Shown: positions 1 through 39,300 of the stretch, one piece after another
Numbering within the stretch: position 1 is the first letter of the stretch
Layout: each line of letters starts with the position of its first letter
DNA from: Chrysolina oricalcia
Lineage: Eukaryota > Arthropoda > Insecta > Coleoptera > Chrysomelidae
Length of the DNA: 64,000 bases
Direction of reading: 5' to 3'
Assembly: GCA_944452925.2 (NCBI GenBank)
Contig: OX101816.2
Span: forward strand, 56,464,507 to 56,528,506
Program-made: the position numbers and the translations under genes
Notes under the pieces: model-generated
What the model was told of the DNA's origin: nothing
Seen by the model: the letters and a program-made list of their open reading frames with translations, nothing else
Database searches by the model: none

Positions 1-542
1 AATTTTTAGGTTATGAGACCTTTTGAATATTATTGTTGTCTGCTTATTCGGTAACTTAGTTACACGCACAAGCAACTTAGAATGAAATAGCGAACGAATA
101 ATCATGAAGGAAGGGTAAGAAAACAAACTTCAATTCAGGCAAATTTTGAGAAATGTCAACAAGCAGCGGGAAAAACGTAATAAGTAACACGGAATGTATC
201 GACTGTTATCATCCTCGGCAAGCGACAAGCCTCGGCTCGTACTCGCTCACCTCGAATGTTAACACGTCTTTACATTCCTTGTTACTTAAATAACTATTAT
301 ATTACAAAATGGCAAATTGTCAAATCGTCGAAACTTTGAAAGATTTCGGAGTGGAACCGGCCCCCCTGCTACACCCTTGGCTGCGCCACTGATATAGATA
401 GGATTAGAGAAGAATAAGTAGTTACGTGAGGTTTGAGGTCCTGAAGATGCCAGCTTTGTTGGCCAAACGCGCGTCGAGTGTAAACTGGGGTGGTTTTGGT
501 GTTTGGGTAGTTTCTGTTTTTTGTACTAGATTTATTTTTCAG
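1..542. repeat. EML intron with a short hairpin and a possible MITE end
   Basis: Positions 181-198 and 271-288 are inverted copies around TAAGTAACA-N-GGAATGTA, making a hairpin of about 108 bp. On the - strand a CAGTGGCGCAGCC terminus starts near 392; CAGTGGCG is the same opening as the hAT-like elements at 17197, 56314 and 61914. No coding sequence was seen in this stretch. Confidence 0.4.
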
Positions 543-26395
<25,853 letters not shown>

Positions 26396-27690
26396 CAGAA
26401 ACCCCACGTGTACTTGCCCTTTCTGAGGAATCATACTTTCGAAAACAACGACGAATCGGATTTCGCTTCCGATTCGGACAGCACAACTTTTGAAGTTCTG
26501 AATTTGCATTACTGAAGATGGTAGGAGAGTCGATGAGTATTTGGATACGGGATGCTAAATGCCTTTTACTATATTATCGATATGACATAGTAGTGAATTG
26601 GTGAATGGGTGAAAATTAGTGAAACGACCTTGAGAAGGGAGAGTTCAAGAAATTATATTATATTGAAAAAGTTTTAGTTAAATTCGAGTAATTTTCTATC
26701 AAACTACTAGCGACTGTAAAAACAAATAATGTGTTTTCCATTCCCCATATTTTTTACTTCAGTACTAGATGTTTATTTCGATAACCACGGTATGTTTCTG
26801 GTTTCACCGATGATTTCTTCCAATGCTAAAGATAGTAATCCATGCGATCAAATTGCTTGGTAACACCACGAGCCCACAGGAAAGGTATCTATTGCTATGG
26901 TGCAGTAGTACCAACTGGTGAAGATAACGGGCTAATCGAAATATGCATCTAAGAATGGAGAAGAGGTGTGTGGTAGAGACGGAACATATTACTTGCTCAG
27001 GTGTCCTGCAACCCATTTTCTCAATAAAATAATTAGATACAAACAAGAGAAGAAGCAAAAGTTTTTTCCTAAATTCTTTAATTCGTAACCATAACAATTA
27101 AAATAAATATGATGTTGAACATTAGAGGAAATATCCTATAAATCCAATAACGGCATGTTTTGAGTCATTCAGCAAACGTATGTTTGCTAAGGTGAAAAGA
27201 TCTCACTGAATTATAATCTGCATTTCAATCCGGATAGATACAAACCTTGGGTGTAGTGCCTCCAGAGGAGTAAAGGAGTGAGCACAATAAGCCTCCGGTT
27301 AGGAATCGCAATGATGGACGACTCTGTATGAAAGTAATAGTAGGTACGGGACTATTCATTTTATGTGTACCAAATAAACCAATATTGATTTTTTGTACTG
27401 TCAATTTAAAATATTGTCAAATTGTGAGATTTATGTGTGAAATATTGACATAAAACTGTTCCAAACAATGACAATACATTTTTCAGTTTCATTTTGGTAT
27501 CAACCTCTTAAGCCCTACGAGTTCTATTCAAATTTAATACAGTAGTTTTATAACTTCTGGATAAAGCTACAATATCTAGATAGATTAAAATTATATTCCC
27601 TCTGTAAACTGTAAGTTTCTACTATAAAAAATTGTTATTTACGGTTAAACTAAGTTATCGAATAAAGAACTTGAAAGAAAAATTGGTTTG
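26396..27690 (+). other. Probable EML 3' UTR and start of intergenic DNA
   Basis: No reading frame I recognise follows the EML stop. The first AATAAA I see on this strand is at 27023-27028; another lies at 27661-27666. Either could be the poly(A) signal. The remaining sequence shows no repeat or gene I can name. Confidence 0.35.
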
Positions 27691-28230
27691 GTTAAGCAAT
27701 TTTTCCGTCAGTTCATTCAAATCGATAGCACGTTCGAACTCATAACGATATATATCAGATTTTAACATGCTTCAAAGATAAAAATCGAGAGGTGCTACAA
27801 CTGGTGATCGAGGTGGCCAGTTTATTGTACCACTCGTACAAATTAACCGATGGGGAAATGATTCACTCTAATAGGTCATCACCGTGCCTGCATTGTGAGC
27901 AGAACAACAATTTTGCTGAAACCACACACCATCAAAGTTAATCGGAAGAGCGTGATCTGCAGGAATAATTTGATTTTGCAAAAGTTGCAAATGTGTTGCG
28001 GCATCCTAATTCCCTTCAGTAAAAAACGGGCCTATGAAGTGATCGCCTAAAAGACCAGTCTACACATCTGATTTTCCTCAGTGCTTTGGCCTGACAATAC
28101 TCAAATGTTTATTTCCCGAGACCAATAACTAAAACTTCATAGAATCGCAGCGGGCCTCATGCATGCCAAGCGTCGGCGGTCTGACGACAAAAATGAACAA
28201 TTTTAACCTTGGATTTTCCTTATGTAAATT
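27690..28230 (-). pseudogene. Mariner-type transposase relic
   Basis: On the - strand 28060-27900 reads TGLLGDHFIGPFF and VWFQQNCCSAHNA (catalytic QQD changed to QQN), then INWPPRSPVVAPLDFYL near 27830-27790 and LKSDIYRYEFERAIDLNEL near 27750. These are the second and third catalytic blocks of Tc1/mariner transposases. Stops are present and no TIRs were found. Confidence 0.72.
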
Positions 28231-28239
28231 CCAATGAGA

Positions 28240-29284
28240 GATGACGCTGAATTGTCATAGTCTATCTACTTTTTATGGAAAAAGATTACTAGTTACCCTT
28301 ATGTTGAAGTTTTTATTTGTAAAATTCAATATATGAAGACAATAGAGTGTTTCGGAATTATTTTTACATAAAGATTAGTAAAATAATCTATGAATATTGG
28401 CCTTTGAGTGAGTAACAGACGACGAAATAATATAATTTTCGCAGGAAATGGCAATTTAATCATTATATGTTCAAATATAGTGCCCAGCTTGAACAAGTCA
28501 TCCGTCAGCCGGTTGACGAAAAACCAAAAAAAAATCCATGCAGTATCGATATATGTCTCCTGCGAATATATTATTCATATAATTATACAGCCTCCCATCT
28601 ACTTATTGAAACACTGGATATATTTTTCAATCCAATTAGACTACTATTTCAATAATAATAATGGGATGAACTGAAGTAATACTGAAAGGGTATAGTACAC
28701 TCCATCATGGTCACTACAAATACCTATATATTTGAGTATAGAAATTCATTAAATACGTGCAGGAAATAAGACATCCAGCATATCCTTGTTAAACTTCTGT
28801 ATGGATATTCCTTCGCTGTAAATCAAGAAATTGATGAAAGGAAAGAACCCTTTGGGTTACTCGAAACTGCCAATAGCAATAGAATATGTATCATTAGGAT
28901 TTAAGTGATTCGATATATGGTTTTACGAAATGATAATAAATATCAAAAGCTTGATGCATGATTAGGCCGATAACCTTTTTAATAAGAATTCCACTGTAAA
29001 CAGCAATATATTACGAACTTGTTATGAATTTTCGTTGGATATTTTAGAGGAGATAATATACTTGTTTCAAATTTAGAGGATAATTTACTAATGTGAAATA
29101 CTTTTAAAAAATAAATTTAAAAAAATCTCATTGTTGTTTTTTTCTACCTTTTCATCATAACTATTCCGAATTGACAATGGAGATATTTGTAAACGTTTTG
29201 GAGATAATACTTCTCATCCTACTAGAAATGTGCAAGAAATCGCCATTCAACAGATCAGCGCTTTTGAAGACCATTTAGGAAGAG
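28240..29284. other. Intergenic, nothing recognised
   Basis: AT-rich sequence with a few short open frames (for example around 28408-28674) that resemble nothing I know. Confidence 0.4.
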
Positions 29285-32200
29285 TCCGGGAAAAATTCAG
29301 GGTTAAAAATTCCTGGAGAAAAAGATCAAGGAAAAAAAATTTAGAATGAATTTTCCTGAACTTTTTTCTTCGGACTTTTTTAACCTGACTTTCTCCCCGA
29401 ACTTTATCACCAGACTTCATCCCCGGATTTTTTTCCCGGACTTATTCTCCAGAATTCTTCCCCGGAATTTTTCTCTAGACTTGTTTCCCTGGACTTTTCG
29501 CCAGACTTTTTTCAGGATTATTTCCCCAGACTTTTTCCCCGGATTTTTTCCCGTACTTTAGTTGAAAAGAGAACAAAGGGGCCTCTTTTCAACAAATTTC
29601 ATACCTCAGTTTTGCTTCAAATATGCCACATGGTAGGATATTGTAATGAAGAAGTCAGGAATGTTCACTCAATCCACCAAGGTTTTTGAAATATCCCGTT
29701 TAAAAATGTTGATTTTCCAAATACTAATATTTTCAAAAGGAATTTCACTATTCCGCAGGTTCAGCATCGTTCCTAGATCATCATAGCGAATATATGTAGG
29801 CACAGAACTGAGTATTCAGTTCTGTTTATGTAGGGTCTAGGAAAAAGTTCATTTTAAGGCCTTTAAAAAAGTAAGGTTGAACTTTTATCAACAAATACCA
29901 TCAGATTGGCTTAAAATTTGCCTCATGGATGGAGTTGTACTTATAGAAAACATAAATGTTATCAGTTATTCTCAATTTGACATAGTTTTTGAATAATCTG
30001 TGATTTGGTAATGAATATGGTAAATTGACTTCGCGCGCCATCTCACAGACTGTAGCCAAAACTCAAAGAGGCCCCTGTTTTAATTACAGGTTTCTAACTT
30101 GCAGCGATTTCACTCCATTACAGCTTGATCCGCTTTTTAAGAGATGGCAGAAGGATCATTACTGCAATAATTGAATATTATTACCATTGTTGTTATTACG
30201 TCATTACCTTCACTTACTAGTATTTCAAATTAGGAATAGCTAGAGAATTCCTCAAGAGAATGAAATCATCCTGAACATGTCAGTAATACTACCCGGTTCG
30301 CTCTATCTGTCATAGTATTTGAACCTTTTGAACATTCAGAATTTTCTTGAAACAATTGATTTTTCAGAAACTCTTTTTTCAATAGGAATTTTCAACACTG
30401 GAGGACTTTGTGGTGCAGAAGTCAGGAATCCAATTAGTTTCACTCAATTCATTTGCTTCAAAATACAGAAGGATCGCAAGCAGCTGAATCCAGAACTGCA
30501 GTCGGTTTCGGCCCATCTCTTATGGTTTCCGAGTTATTGCAATTTTCATACGAAAAAAACACAAAATTTGAAAAATCGAATTTTGAGAGGGATTTCACTA
30601 TTCCGCTGTTCAGCATCGTTCCTAGATTATCCATAGCGAATATGGAGGCTCTAGGAAAAAGTTGATTTTCAGGCCTTCAAAAAACTTAAGGTTAACCCCT
30701 TTGAACTTTTTTCGGTGAAAATTCAAAAAATAGATTCGCTTCAAAGTGGACCAACAGGATTTCAAGCAGCTGAATCCAGAACTGCAATCGGTTTGGCCTA
30801 TCTATTATGGTTTCCGAGTTATTGCAATTTTCATACGAAAAATACACAAAATTTGAAAAATCGAATTTTGAGAAAGATTTCACTATTCCGCTGTTCAGCA
30901 TCGTTCCTAGATTATCCATAGCGAATATGGAGGCTCTAGGAAAAAGTTGATTTTCAGGCCTTCAAAAAACTTAAGGTTAACTAACCCCTTTGAACTTTTT
31001 TCGGTGAAAATTCAAAAAATAGATTTGCTTCAAAATGGAACAACAGAAGGATCTCAAGCAGCTGAATCCAGAACTGCAATCGGTTTGGCCTATCTCTTAT
31101 AGTTTCCGAGTTATTGCAATTTTCATACGAAAAAAACACAAAATTTGAAAAATCGAATTTTGAGAAAGATTTCACTATTCCGCTGTTCAGCATCGTTCCT
31201 AGATTATCCATAGCGAATATGGAGGCTCTAGGAAAAAGTTGATTTTCATGCCTTCAAAAAACTTAAGGTTAACTAACCCCTTTGAACTTTTTTCGGTGAA
31301 AATTCAAAAAATAGATTTGCTTCAAAATGGAACAACAGAAGGATCTCAAGCAGCTGAATCCAGAACTGTAGTCGATTTTGGCCTATCTCTTATAGTTTCC
31401 GAGTTATTGCAATTTTCATACGAAAAAAACACAAAATTTGAAAAATCGAATTTTGAGAGGGATTTCACTAGTCCGCTGTTCAGCATCGTTCCTAGATAGC
31501 GAATATGGAGGCTCTAGGAAAAAGTTGATTTTCAGGCCTTGAAAAAACAAGGTTAATTCCTTTGTTCTTTTTTCAACAAACTTCATACCTCAGATTTGCT
31601 CCAAATCTGCCACACAGGAGGACCTTGTGGTGCAGAAGTCAGGAATGTAATCAGTTTCACTCAATTCAACATACTTTTTGAAAAATCCAGTTTTTTGTGA
31701 AAAAAATATCGATTTTTCAGGAACTTGTTTTTTGGAAGGAATTTCACTATTCCGCAGTTTAGCATCGTTCCTAGATCACCCATAGCGAATATGGAGGCTC
31801 CAGAAAAAATTTTATTCTAAGGCCATTTGAAAAACTAAGGTAACTTGGAACTTTTTTCAGAATGGCTACAAATTTGCCTTACAGGCGGATCTTGTATTGT
31901 AGAAATCAGAAATGTTATCAGTTATTCTCAATTCAACAGAGCTTTTGAATAATCTGGGATTTGGTAATAAATATGGTAAATCGACTCGCGCGCCATCTCA
32001 CAAACGGTAGACAAAACTCAAAGTGGGCTCTGTTTCAATTACAGGTTTCTAACTTGTACCGATTCCAGTACATCACAGCTTAATCCTTCCTGTAAGAGAT
32101 GGCAGAACGATAGTTCCTGCAATTATTATTATTACACTTAATATTACTTTATAACTAAAATCCGCTAAAAACACGCAGAAAAAAAGTCCGGGCAAAAAAT

Positions 32201-32440
32201 GAAAACTATGGAAAAGAGTCATGAGAACCGGTGAAAAAACTTCGGTGGAAAAAAGTACCAGGAAAAAGTTCTGAGAAACAAAGTCCGGGTAAAAAAGTTC
32301 TGGGGAAATAAAGGCTACGACAAAACTCCTGAGATACCGTCCGTGGAAGAAAAAAGTTCGGAAAAAAAGTTTGAAAAAAAAACAGTTAGGAAAAAATATG
32401 CAGGAAAAAAGTCCGGGAAAAAATCTGGGGAATTTTTTAT
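29285..32440. mobile_element. 3.1-kb structure with inverted minisatellite arms around direct and tandem repeats
   Basis: Left arm 29285-29570 is a loose minisatellite with words like CCCCGGACTTTTTTCCC about every 14-20 bp. Right arm 32165-32440 is the same kind of array in the other orientation (AAAAAAGTCCGGG). Inside, 29580-30180 and 31555-32140 are diverged direct repeats (both contain GGTTTCTAACTTG and GAGATGGCAGAA), and between them lies a tandem array (30440-31500). No coding region. The layout recalls Drosophila fold-back (FB) elements, whose inverted ends are themselves tandem repeats; that link is inference. Confidence 0.55.
30440..31500. repeat. Tandem repeat, about 290-bp unit, about 3.7 copies
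   Basis: GATTTCACTATTCCGCTGTT recurs near 30591, 30877, 31169 and (as ACTAGTCCGCTG) 31461, that is every 285-292 bp. Each unit contains TATGGAGGCTCTAGG, CAAGCAGCTGAATCCAGAAC and CGAGTTATTGCAATTTTC. The flanking blocks near 29700-29830 and 31620-31800 are older diverged versions. Confidence 0.92.
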
Positions 32441-32766
32441 TTTAGAAAGGCAAATCAGTTCGTACTCTAGGGTTTATATACATCCCCCAGTTGAAAAAGC
32501 AACTGCATACATGTGCTCGTTGGTAGTCATCATTAGGGTGTAGCTAAATTATTGAATTTTTTTGTAGATGCCGATTTAACCAAGAGCAATTCTGCCTCGC
32601 CATACAGAATTCTGAAACCAATAAAACAGCGCATCTTAAGAAAACTGTAATACGTCTCAAGCATATACATATATACAAAAGCATTTGTAACAATCAATAA
32701 AAAATTAAAATATCGACATATTTACACAAAGAAAGATCAAATAAAACCTCATTCAAGTCGACACTC

Positions 32767-33366
32767 CTAAGTATTTTCACCAGGCATATCAGGTTGTTCC
32801 CGTTTGATTTTCCCAGTTTCGAAACCTGCAGAGGAAGGTTGGCCACTCTCTCCACCGTCCCGTTCTCTAACCTCACTCTTTTCACTTTTGACATCCACCT
32901 CACTAGTCCTCGCATCGTCGCCATCTTCACTGGTAACAGTTCTTTCACTGTCACAAGTTTTGCTCGCGGTAGGTCTCGCGGCCTCTTTTTTCAGTTCTTC
33001 CCCGACTTTATCGTTCATTTCCACGTTATCCTCCGTACAGCCGCAGTACCTGTTGTCGAAGATGTTGGTGTAGACGTGCTCGACGCAGCCTCCTGGATTC
33101 TGAGACTCGTATTTCTCCGTTTTGGGTCTGCACGAGTCGAACACGGCTATATTTGGGGTAAAGTTAATGGGAGTTGCTTCCGTGCGTTCGCTTGGGAACA
33201 TGGTACTCTTAGTGAACACTTGGATTGGGCGTCGGAAACCTCTCGACTGGTGAGGCGGGTACCCGAGGATCTCACTTTTGGCGAAGCCCACCGCTGGGGA
33301 GAGCAGGTACTCTCGAAATTTCTCGGGGAAGAATTCTATGGAGTTGTAGTTCTTGTAGATGGTTTC
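32767..33366 (-). CDS. bin3: bin3 terminal exon, 199 codons plus stop
   Basis: Acceptor AG 33368-33367 after CACTTTTCC; stop TAG at 32769-32767. The first ~80 codons finish the Bin3 domain (ETIYKNY, FRRPIQVF); the rest is a low-complexity charged tail. The G/C content is well above the surrounding introns. Confidence 0.93.
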   Translation of the reverse strand, partial: ETIYKNYNSIEFFPEKFREYLLSPAVGFAKSEILGYPPHQSRGFRRPIQVFTKSTMFPSERTEATPINFTPNIAVFDSCRPKTEKYESQNPGGCVEHVYTNIFDNRYCGCTEDNVEMNDKVGEELKKEAARPTASKTCDSERTVTSEDGDDARTSEVDVKSEKSEVRERDGGESGQPSSAGFETGKIKREQPDMPGENT

Positions 33367-36300
33367 CTGGAAAAGTGTTTGTGTCTTAAATATGCAACAA
33401 ACAATTATTAAACAATTTGAAAAAGCTGGGACAAACCCCAAAAAAAGGAGCTGGTAATTTGGTTACCAACAGGTAGCAGATCAGAAATTTATTCAAGATG
33501 CCTGATACTGATATGTAATTTAGTTCCCAGTCCCAAAAAGGTCATAACTAATTTAGTTCTCGGGGACTACCTGAGTAATCCCTTGTTCATAGAAGTGAAA
33601 TTGCTTCTGTATGACAGTCAGTAGTTGTGTTTTTGAATCGTGCTTACTCACGCACTCAAATGTCTACGTGAGGTTAGTTAGTTCTCGTTAGATCATACTA
33701 ATGTATTGTGATAAATGACCTACAAGACCGGCTCTGTCTCCAGACGTTCTGAATTTATTTCAGCTAGGTCTTTTTCTTTCGAAACTCAGGTGACGATCTC
33801 GAGTCTGTAAAGCAAATGTCTTGCAGCTATAAACTGTTGATATACAGCACTCCACCTCAAGCAGTTGTGAACGAACACAAACTCTGGATGGTCAAATATA
33901 ACACAGGAATCCTAAAATGCCCATTCCAGAAACAATACCTGAGCTCATTGAAAAATGTTACGTAGAAATGTATACAAACATTAAAAAATTCTTGAGCATT
34001 CTTGCTACACTAGTGTAGCTACCGCAGAGAGGTCTTTCTCAACTCTCCGTCGATTGAAAACTTGGCTTCGAGCGTCGATGAGTAAAGACCAAAGAGAGTA
34101 AACTAACAGGAGGGTTTAATAAGCTCTAGCCAATCAGGATCCTGTAGCATCGACGAATCATAGTGACGTACTTGGACATGAGTACAGAGTCGAACTCGAA
34201 CCAAGAAACAAAACTGTCACATGTAACTCTCATATACCAAGAGCTAGTCCATCACTGTCTATGGAGAATGGCGGCCATGACATGTCCAACTACGTCACAT
34301 TTCGTCACAAATGTTCTTTCATCTGTTTCTATTAGTGCCCCCATTGTCTTAGGGGGATTAGACTCTCCTAGTCAAATAACGTTTAGTCTCCTTGAGTAAA
34401 GACCTCCTCACAGGACTGGCACTCCTCCATGTCCATGAAAACGTAACAATTGACGTAGAAGATGTCACTGACCGTTTCGCCAGGGAAAAGAAAAAAATTG
34501 ACTTCGTAATTTGAAAAAAAAAATCTTCTGCATACATCCGAGATAAGGTCCCAAAAACAAAGTTCAGAACATTTAATGGGTTAGTGTAATATTCAAATGT
34601 ATTCAGTTTTTTTTTCTTTTCAGCATAAATAAAAATCGAAAATCACTCTGATATTTTCTCTCTATATATGATATATAAAAAATATATGGTATCATAAGTT
34701 ACTCTTTATTGATTTTAAAGCCCGTGACCCTCCTTACGCGAGGGCTCGATCTGACCTTGCTTAGATTATACTAAAAAACTACTCCTCACAAAATGTATTT
34801 TCACAAAGAAAAATGGTGCAAAATCTACCAACGTTATCAATATCCACATACTCAAATGTCTATGTAAGGTTAGTAAATAAAAAAAATGTTTTAAAATCCT
34901 CGGGAACCAAATTACACATAAAAATGAGGTAAACCTAAAATATCAGGAACCGAATTACACATTTATTCTGATTCCTTTTAATCTGGGAACCAGATTACAT
35001 GTTTCCAAAAAAATATGGAAAGTAATTAATAATAACATAGAAAAAATAAAAAGCAAATACCAATCATCCAAATTATGAGTAAGACCAGTGTACTATTGAA
35101 TAATACAAATGATGTATGTATTGAATTTATTGACTTCTTTACAGAAATTGGTTAAACATGGACTAAACAATTCAAAACAAAAATATATCACCAAATAAAA
35201 AATCAATTTTTTCAAAGCCAGTTTCTGAAGAAGAAATTTTTGACTTGTAAATTTCATATATTAAATTTCAAAAGAAAGTACGCTTACAGAGTATAAATAA
35301 AATAACACATGACAAAATACTGTATTTTTCCCGCCGAACGGAGAGGGAAAAACAGGAAGTTTCGACGATGCGTGGTTTGGATGGGTTCTTGCCCTTTCGA
35401 AGAATCGACGGGCGGGCGAACCAACCATGGGACACACTTCTTATCCAAAGGGATGTTGTGGTCCGCCTCTGCAATGTTAGCAGATGATACCCTTATCTAT
35501 ATGTGCCTGGGTCTAAGTTGATTTAAGTGGGGGAACTTGGATATTTATATAATTTAGGTCATCTGGATTTTAGAGTTTTGAATGCTAGTTTTCGTGCGTT
35601 GGGTTTCCAGAAAAATCTACGAAAATACTGAGTCCAAGCCATATGATGCCTAAGGCAATGGACTTGGGGCCAGGTAGCCGAGTGGTTAAAGCGCCGATGT
35701 TTCAATTACTTTGGCTGCCAGTCGAATGTTCAAACCCTAGCGACTGCAAACATCTTTCTGATGGCCCAAGAAAGTGCTAGGAATCGCCCGTAAAAAGGTA
35801 GGACCTCGTTAATGCTTGGCTCGCACAAGTTTCGACTTCTCACGCCTGCCGTTAACGAACGGCAGCTGGTTAACGCAAAAAACATTTTTTTTTAACAATT
35901 CTGGAAGTTCATGAAAATTATCCATTGCCTACATGTTTTATGCAGTTCTCATTATTGGATGTTATTTTTCGTGCATCAGAGGGTTCCCAGAAAATTAGAC
36001 AAAAAAACTGGGTCTAAGCCTTGTAGTGCCTAAGGCAATTGACTTGGTCTATTCTGAAATTTCATGAAAAATATCCATGGCCTGATAAATGAGGACTCTA
36101 CGTTTTTGGTAGTTCTCATCATTATGAGCTCTAATGCTGCTCATGTTTCTGGTCAAGGGGCTTCCCAAGATGAAATATCTGTAAAATTTCTGGGATACAT
36201 TTTTTACATAAACGGCGATGGTTTCTAACTGGGTCACTCATGTAGCGTATCTAGCCGAATGTATTTTCATTTTCCAAAAATTTTAAAGTAGTTTTTACTA

Positions 36301-39300
36301 TTGGAATGATGATCATAAACAATTATAACAAAAGTTTACGAATTCTCTGTATTATTTGATGATCTATTATAATTTGTTTACTGCATTTGATCATTAATTT
36401 ACATTCAAACGTCCTTATACCAGAACTTGATCTGACTGGAAGTTATTTCTACAATAAATGAAATATAAACCAAAGGCTACTCAAGGAAACGCTTCAATCT
36501 CTTAAACTTTGCATTATCATTGGAAGTAATGAGTGTTGTTACTCTGGAAGACCACCAGAATTGCTTTCTTAAATTTTACACGAATTTCATTCATTACAAC
36601 AAGAGAATATTTCTCATTTTTGCAAATTATATATATACTTTTTGAAATCTATGGACACCTGAGAGAAATGAGGCTTATATCATGATGACTAAAACATTTA
36701 TAAAAAAAATCAGAAATCATGTCAAAACATTATGTAGAAATTTGAAAAAAACAAGAACTTAATAAACAATTTAAGAAAGCTGATAAAAACCTTTAAAAAA
36801 TGAGACTTATCAATAGCAATAAAGGCAAAAAAAATCAATGCAAAAATCAAATCAAAAGTAAATCTGGCAGGCTACTCAAGGAAACTCTTCAATCTCTTAA
36901 ACTTTGCATTATCATTGGAAGTAATGAGTGTTGTTACTTTGGAAGACCACCAGAATTGCTTTTTTAAATTTTACACGAATTTCATTCATTACAACAAGAG
37001 AATATTTCTCATGTTTGCAAATTATAAATATACTTTTTGAAATCTATGAGGCTTATGTCATGATGACTAAAACATTTATAAAAATCAGAAATCATGTCAA
37101 AACATTATGTAGAAATTTGTAAAAACAATAACTTAATAAACAATTTAAGAAAGCTGATAAAAACCTTTAAAAAATGAGACTTATCAATAGCAATAAAGGC
37201 AAAAAAAATCAATGAAAAAATCAAATCAAAAGTAAATCTGGCAGGCTAATCAAGGAAACTCTTCAATCTCTTAAACTTTGCATTATCATTGGAAGTAATG
37301 AGTGTTGTTACTTTGGAAGACCACCAGAATTGCTTTTTTAAATTTTACACGAATTTCATTCATTACAACAAGAGAATATTTCTCATGTTTGCAAATTATA
37401 AATATACTTTTTGAAATCTATGAGGCTTATATCATGATGACTAAAACATTTATAAAAATCAGAAATCATGTCAAAACATTATGTAGAAATTTGTAAAAAC
37501 AATAACTTAATAAACAATTTAAGAAAGCTGATAAAAACCTGTTAAAAATGAGACTTATCAATAGCAATAAACACAAAAAAATCAATGAATAATCAAATCA
37601 AAAGTAAATCTGGCACAGTCATAACACCTAATAAAGACATATGTTCAAAATATTTGAAGATAAATTTGATCTAATTAGCCTACCCTTATCCCTTATTAAT
37701 AAATATAGGGAAGGAGCCTTCGCAAATTACCTCAAATGAACCATATTAAAACCAATTTATAAGGGAACAAAAAAAATCATGTTTCTAATCAATAGCTCTT
37801 CTGAATGTTTTTTCCAAACTTTTTGAAAAACTAATGAAACAACAACTGATAAATTTCATTATTTTTTATTACGGTTTTGACAAATTTCAATATGCTTTCT
37901 TGCCAAATTCAAACACCCATTCAGCAGTAACTGATTTCGTCATTGATAATTTTGAAACTTCAGATGATAGTAAATATGGCCACTTTTTTAGATATAAAAA
38001 AAGCATGTGATAAAGTAAATCATACAATATTAATAGAAATTTGAAATAAATCATCCAATATTACTAGAAATTTTAAATAATTTAGGAGACTATGAACTTT
38101 TCGAAAATTATTTTGAAAATCGTATTGAATGTGTTGTTATTAGTGAAAATAAGAGTATTGGAAAACAATCCACCGTTGGAGTTCCCCAAGGTTAAGTACT
38201 GACTCCAATTTTTTATTTGATCTATGTAGATAGTATAACCAAAATAAAATTGATAGGTAAACATTATTAATTTGCCAAAAATACAGAAAGTTCAGAAAGT
38301 TATATTGAAAAGATATTGTATTATTTAAAAAATGGATAGATGAATTGAATCTAACAATTAATTTAGGAACTAACTGTTTACAGGATTCTCAAAGAAAAAA
38401 TTATAGTCCAAATAAAATTAAAAGTAGAAAATGTCAAATAAAGTTGAAGAACACTAATATTTATACCTGATGATTTATAAGAATTTCAATTTTGAATGTG
38501 AATAAAATTAGGAAATCAATTATTCTTTAATTGGAGCAATCTATTTTCCAAATATTCGAAATCAAAATCTCATTCATAATGCCCATATTGCCTCGCATAT
38601 TACATATTTAATAACAATATGTCATCTTGCAGTAAAAACCAAAAAGGTATAATTGATGATGTGATGAATAAAGCAAAACAAGCAATTTAAAAAAAGTTAT
38701 CTTCAAAATTAGATAAACTAATAAAATTTGTAAGGGCAAAATTTGTAAAAAAAATGAGAATTAATTTACAAAAAAGAAAGTCATTTTAGAAAAATCAAAA
38801 TTAGATGACTATAATATCAGAAATACAATTAACATTAATTCAAATAAAGGCAAAAACAATCATGTATATAATTCTATAGAAACTTAACAACAAACTTCCA
38901 GAAGATAAAAAAAAATTAATAAATATTATGGTTGTTATGAATTTGAATAAAATGAGAACTCACTGTCAGTTTCTTTTTGGCCTTATAACTCGCCCAATTC
39001 TGCGGTTCAAGAATGAGTTTTCCTCCGGGTTTCAACTGGGCGTACATCCTCCTGAAAGCTTGCTTGATGCCGGAATCTCCCCAGTTCAAATGGATCCATT
39101 TCGTGATGCTGAGGCATAGTATTATGTCGAACTGAGGTTGTTCCAGTGCTATCAGGTTGTCATCTTCCAGGATGTAATTACACTATAAAATAAAAAATAA
39201 AAAAATTGAAAATCCTAAATCTTGAAAAAACATTTGGCCATACACTCGAAGGTCCAAAATATTCTTATAGGAATTTGTAAGCAACATAAACTAGATTCAC

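Noticed and set aside
26804..27097. 97-residue - strand frame after the EML stop
   Set aside because: Leu/Ile-rich without a recognised motif; it overlaps the likely EML 3' UTR in antisense.
30319..31499. Several 70-105 residue open frames in the 290-bp array
   Set aside because: They are the same repeat translated in each unit, on both strands, with no domain and no constant start or stop.
32794..33411. A 205-residue open frame on the + strand
   Set aside because: It is the shadow of the last bin3 exon, whose - strand product matches a known family and has proper splice borders.
34163..34399. 78-residue + strand frame
   Set aside because: It lies wholly inside the MITE that interrupts the hAT relic.
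35309..35521. ADDTLIY motif in a 70-residue + strand frame, like an RT active site
   Set aside because: None of the neighbouring RT motifs (QGS, LGPLLF) lie upstream in any frame, so a chance match is more likely.
36928..37496. Two near-identical 64-residue frames
   Set aside because: They are the same segment of the triplicated repeat, not separate genes.
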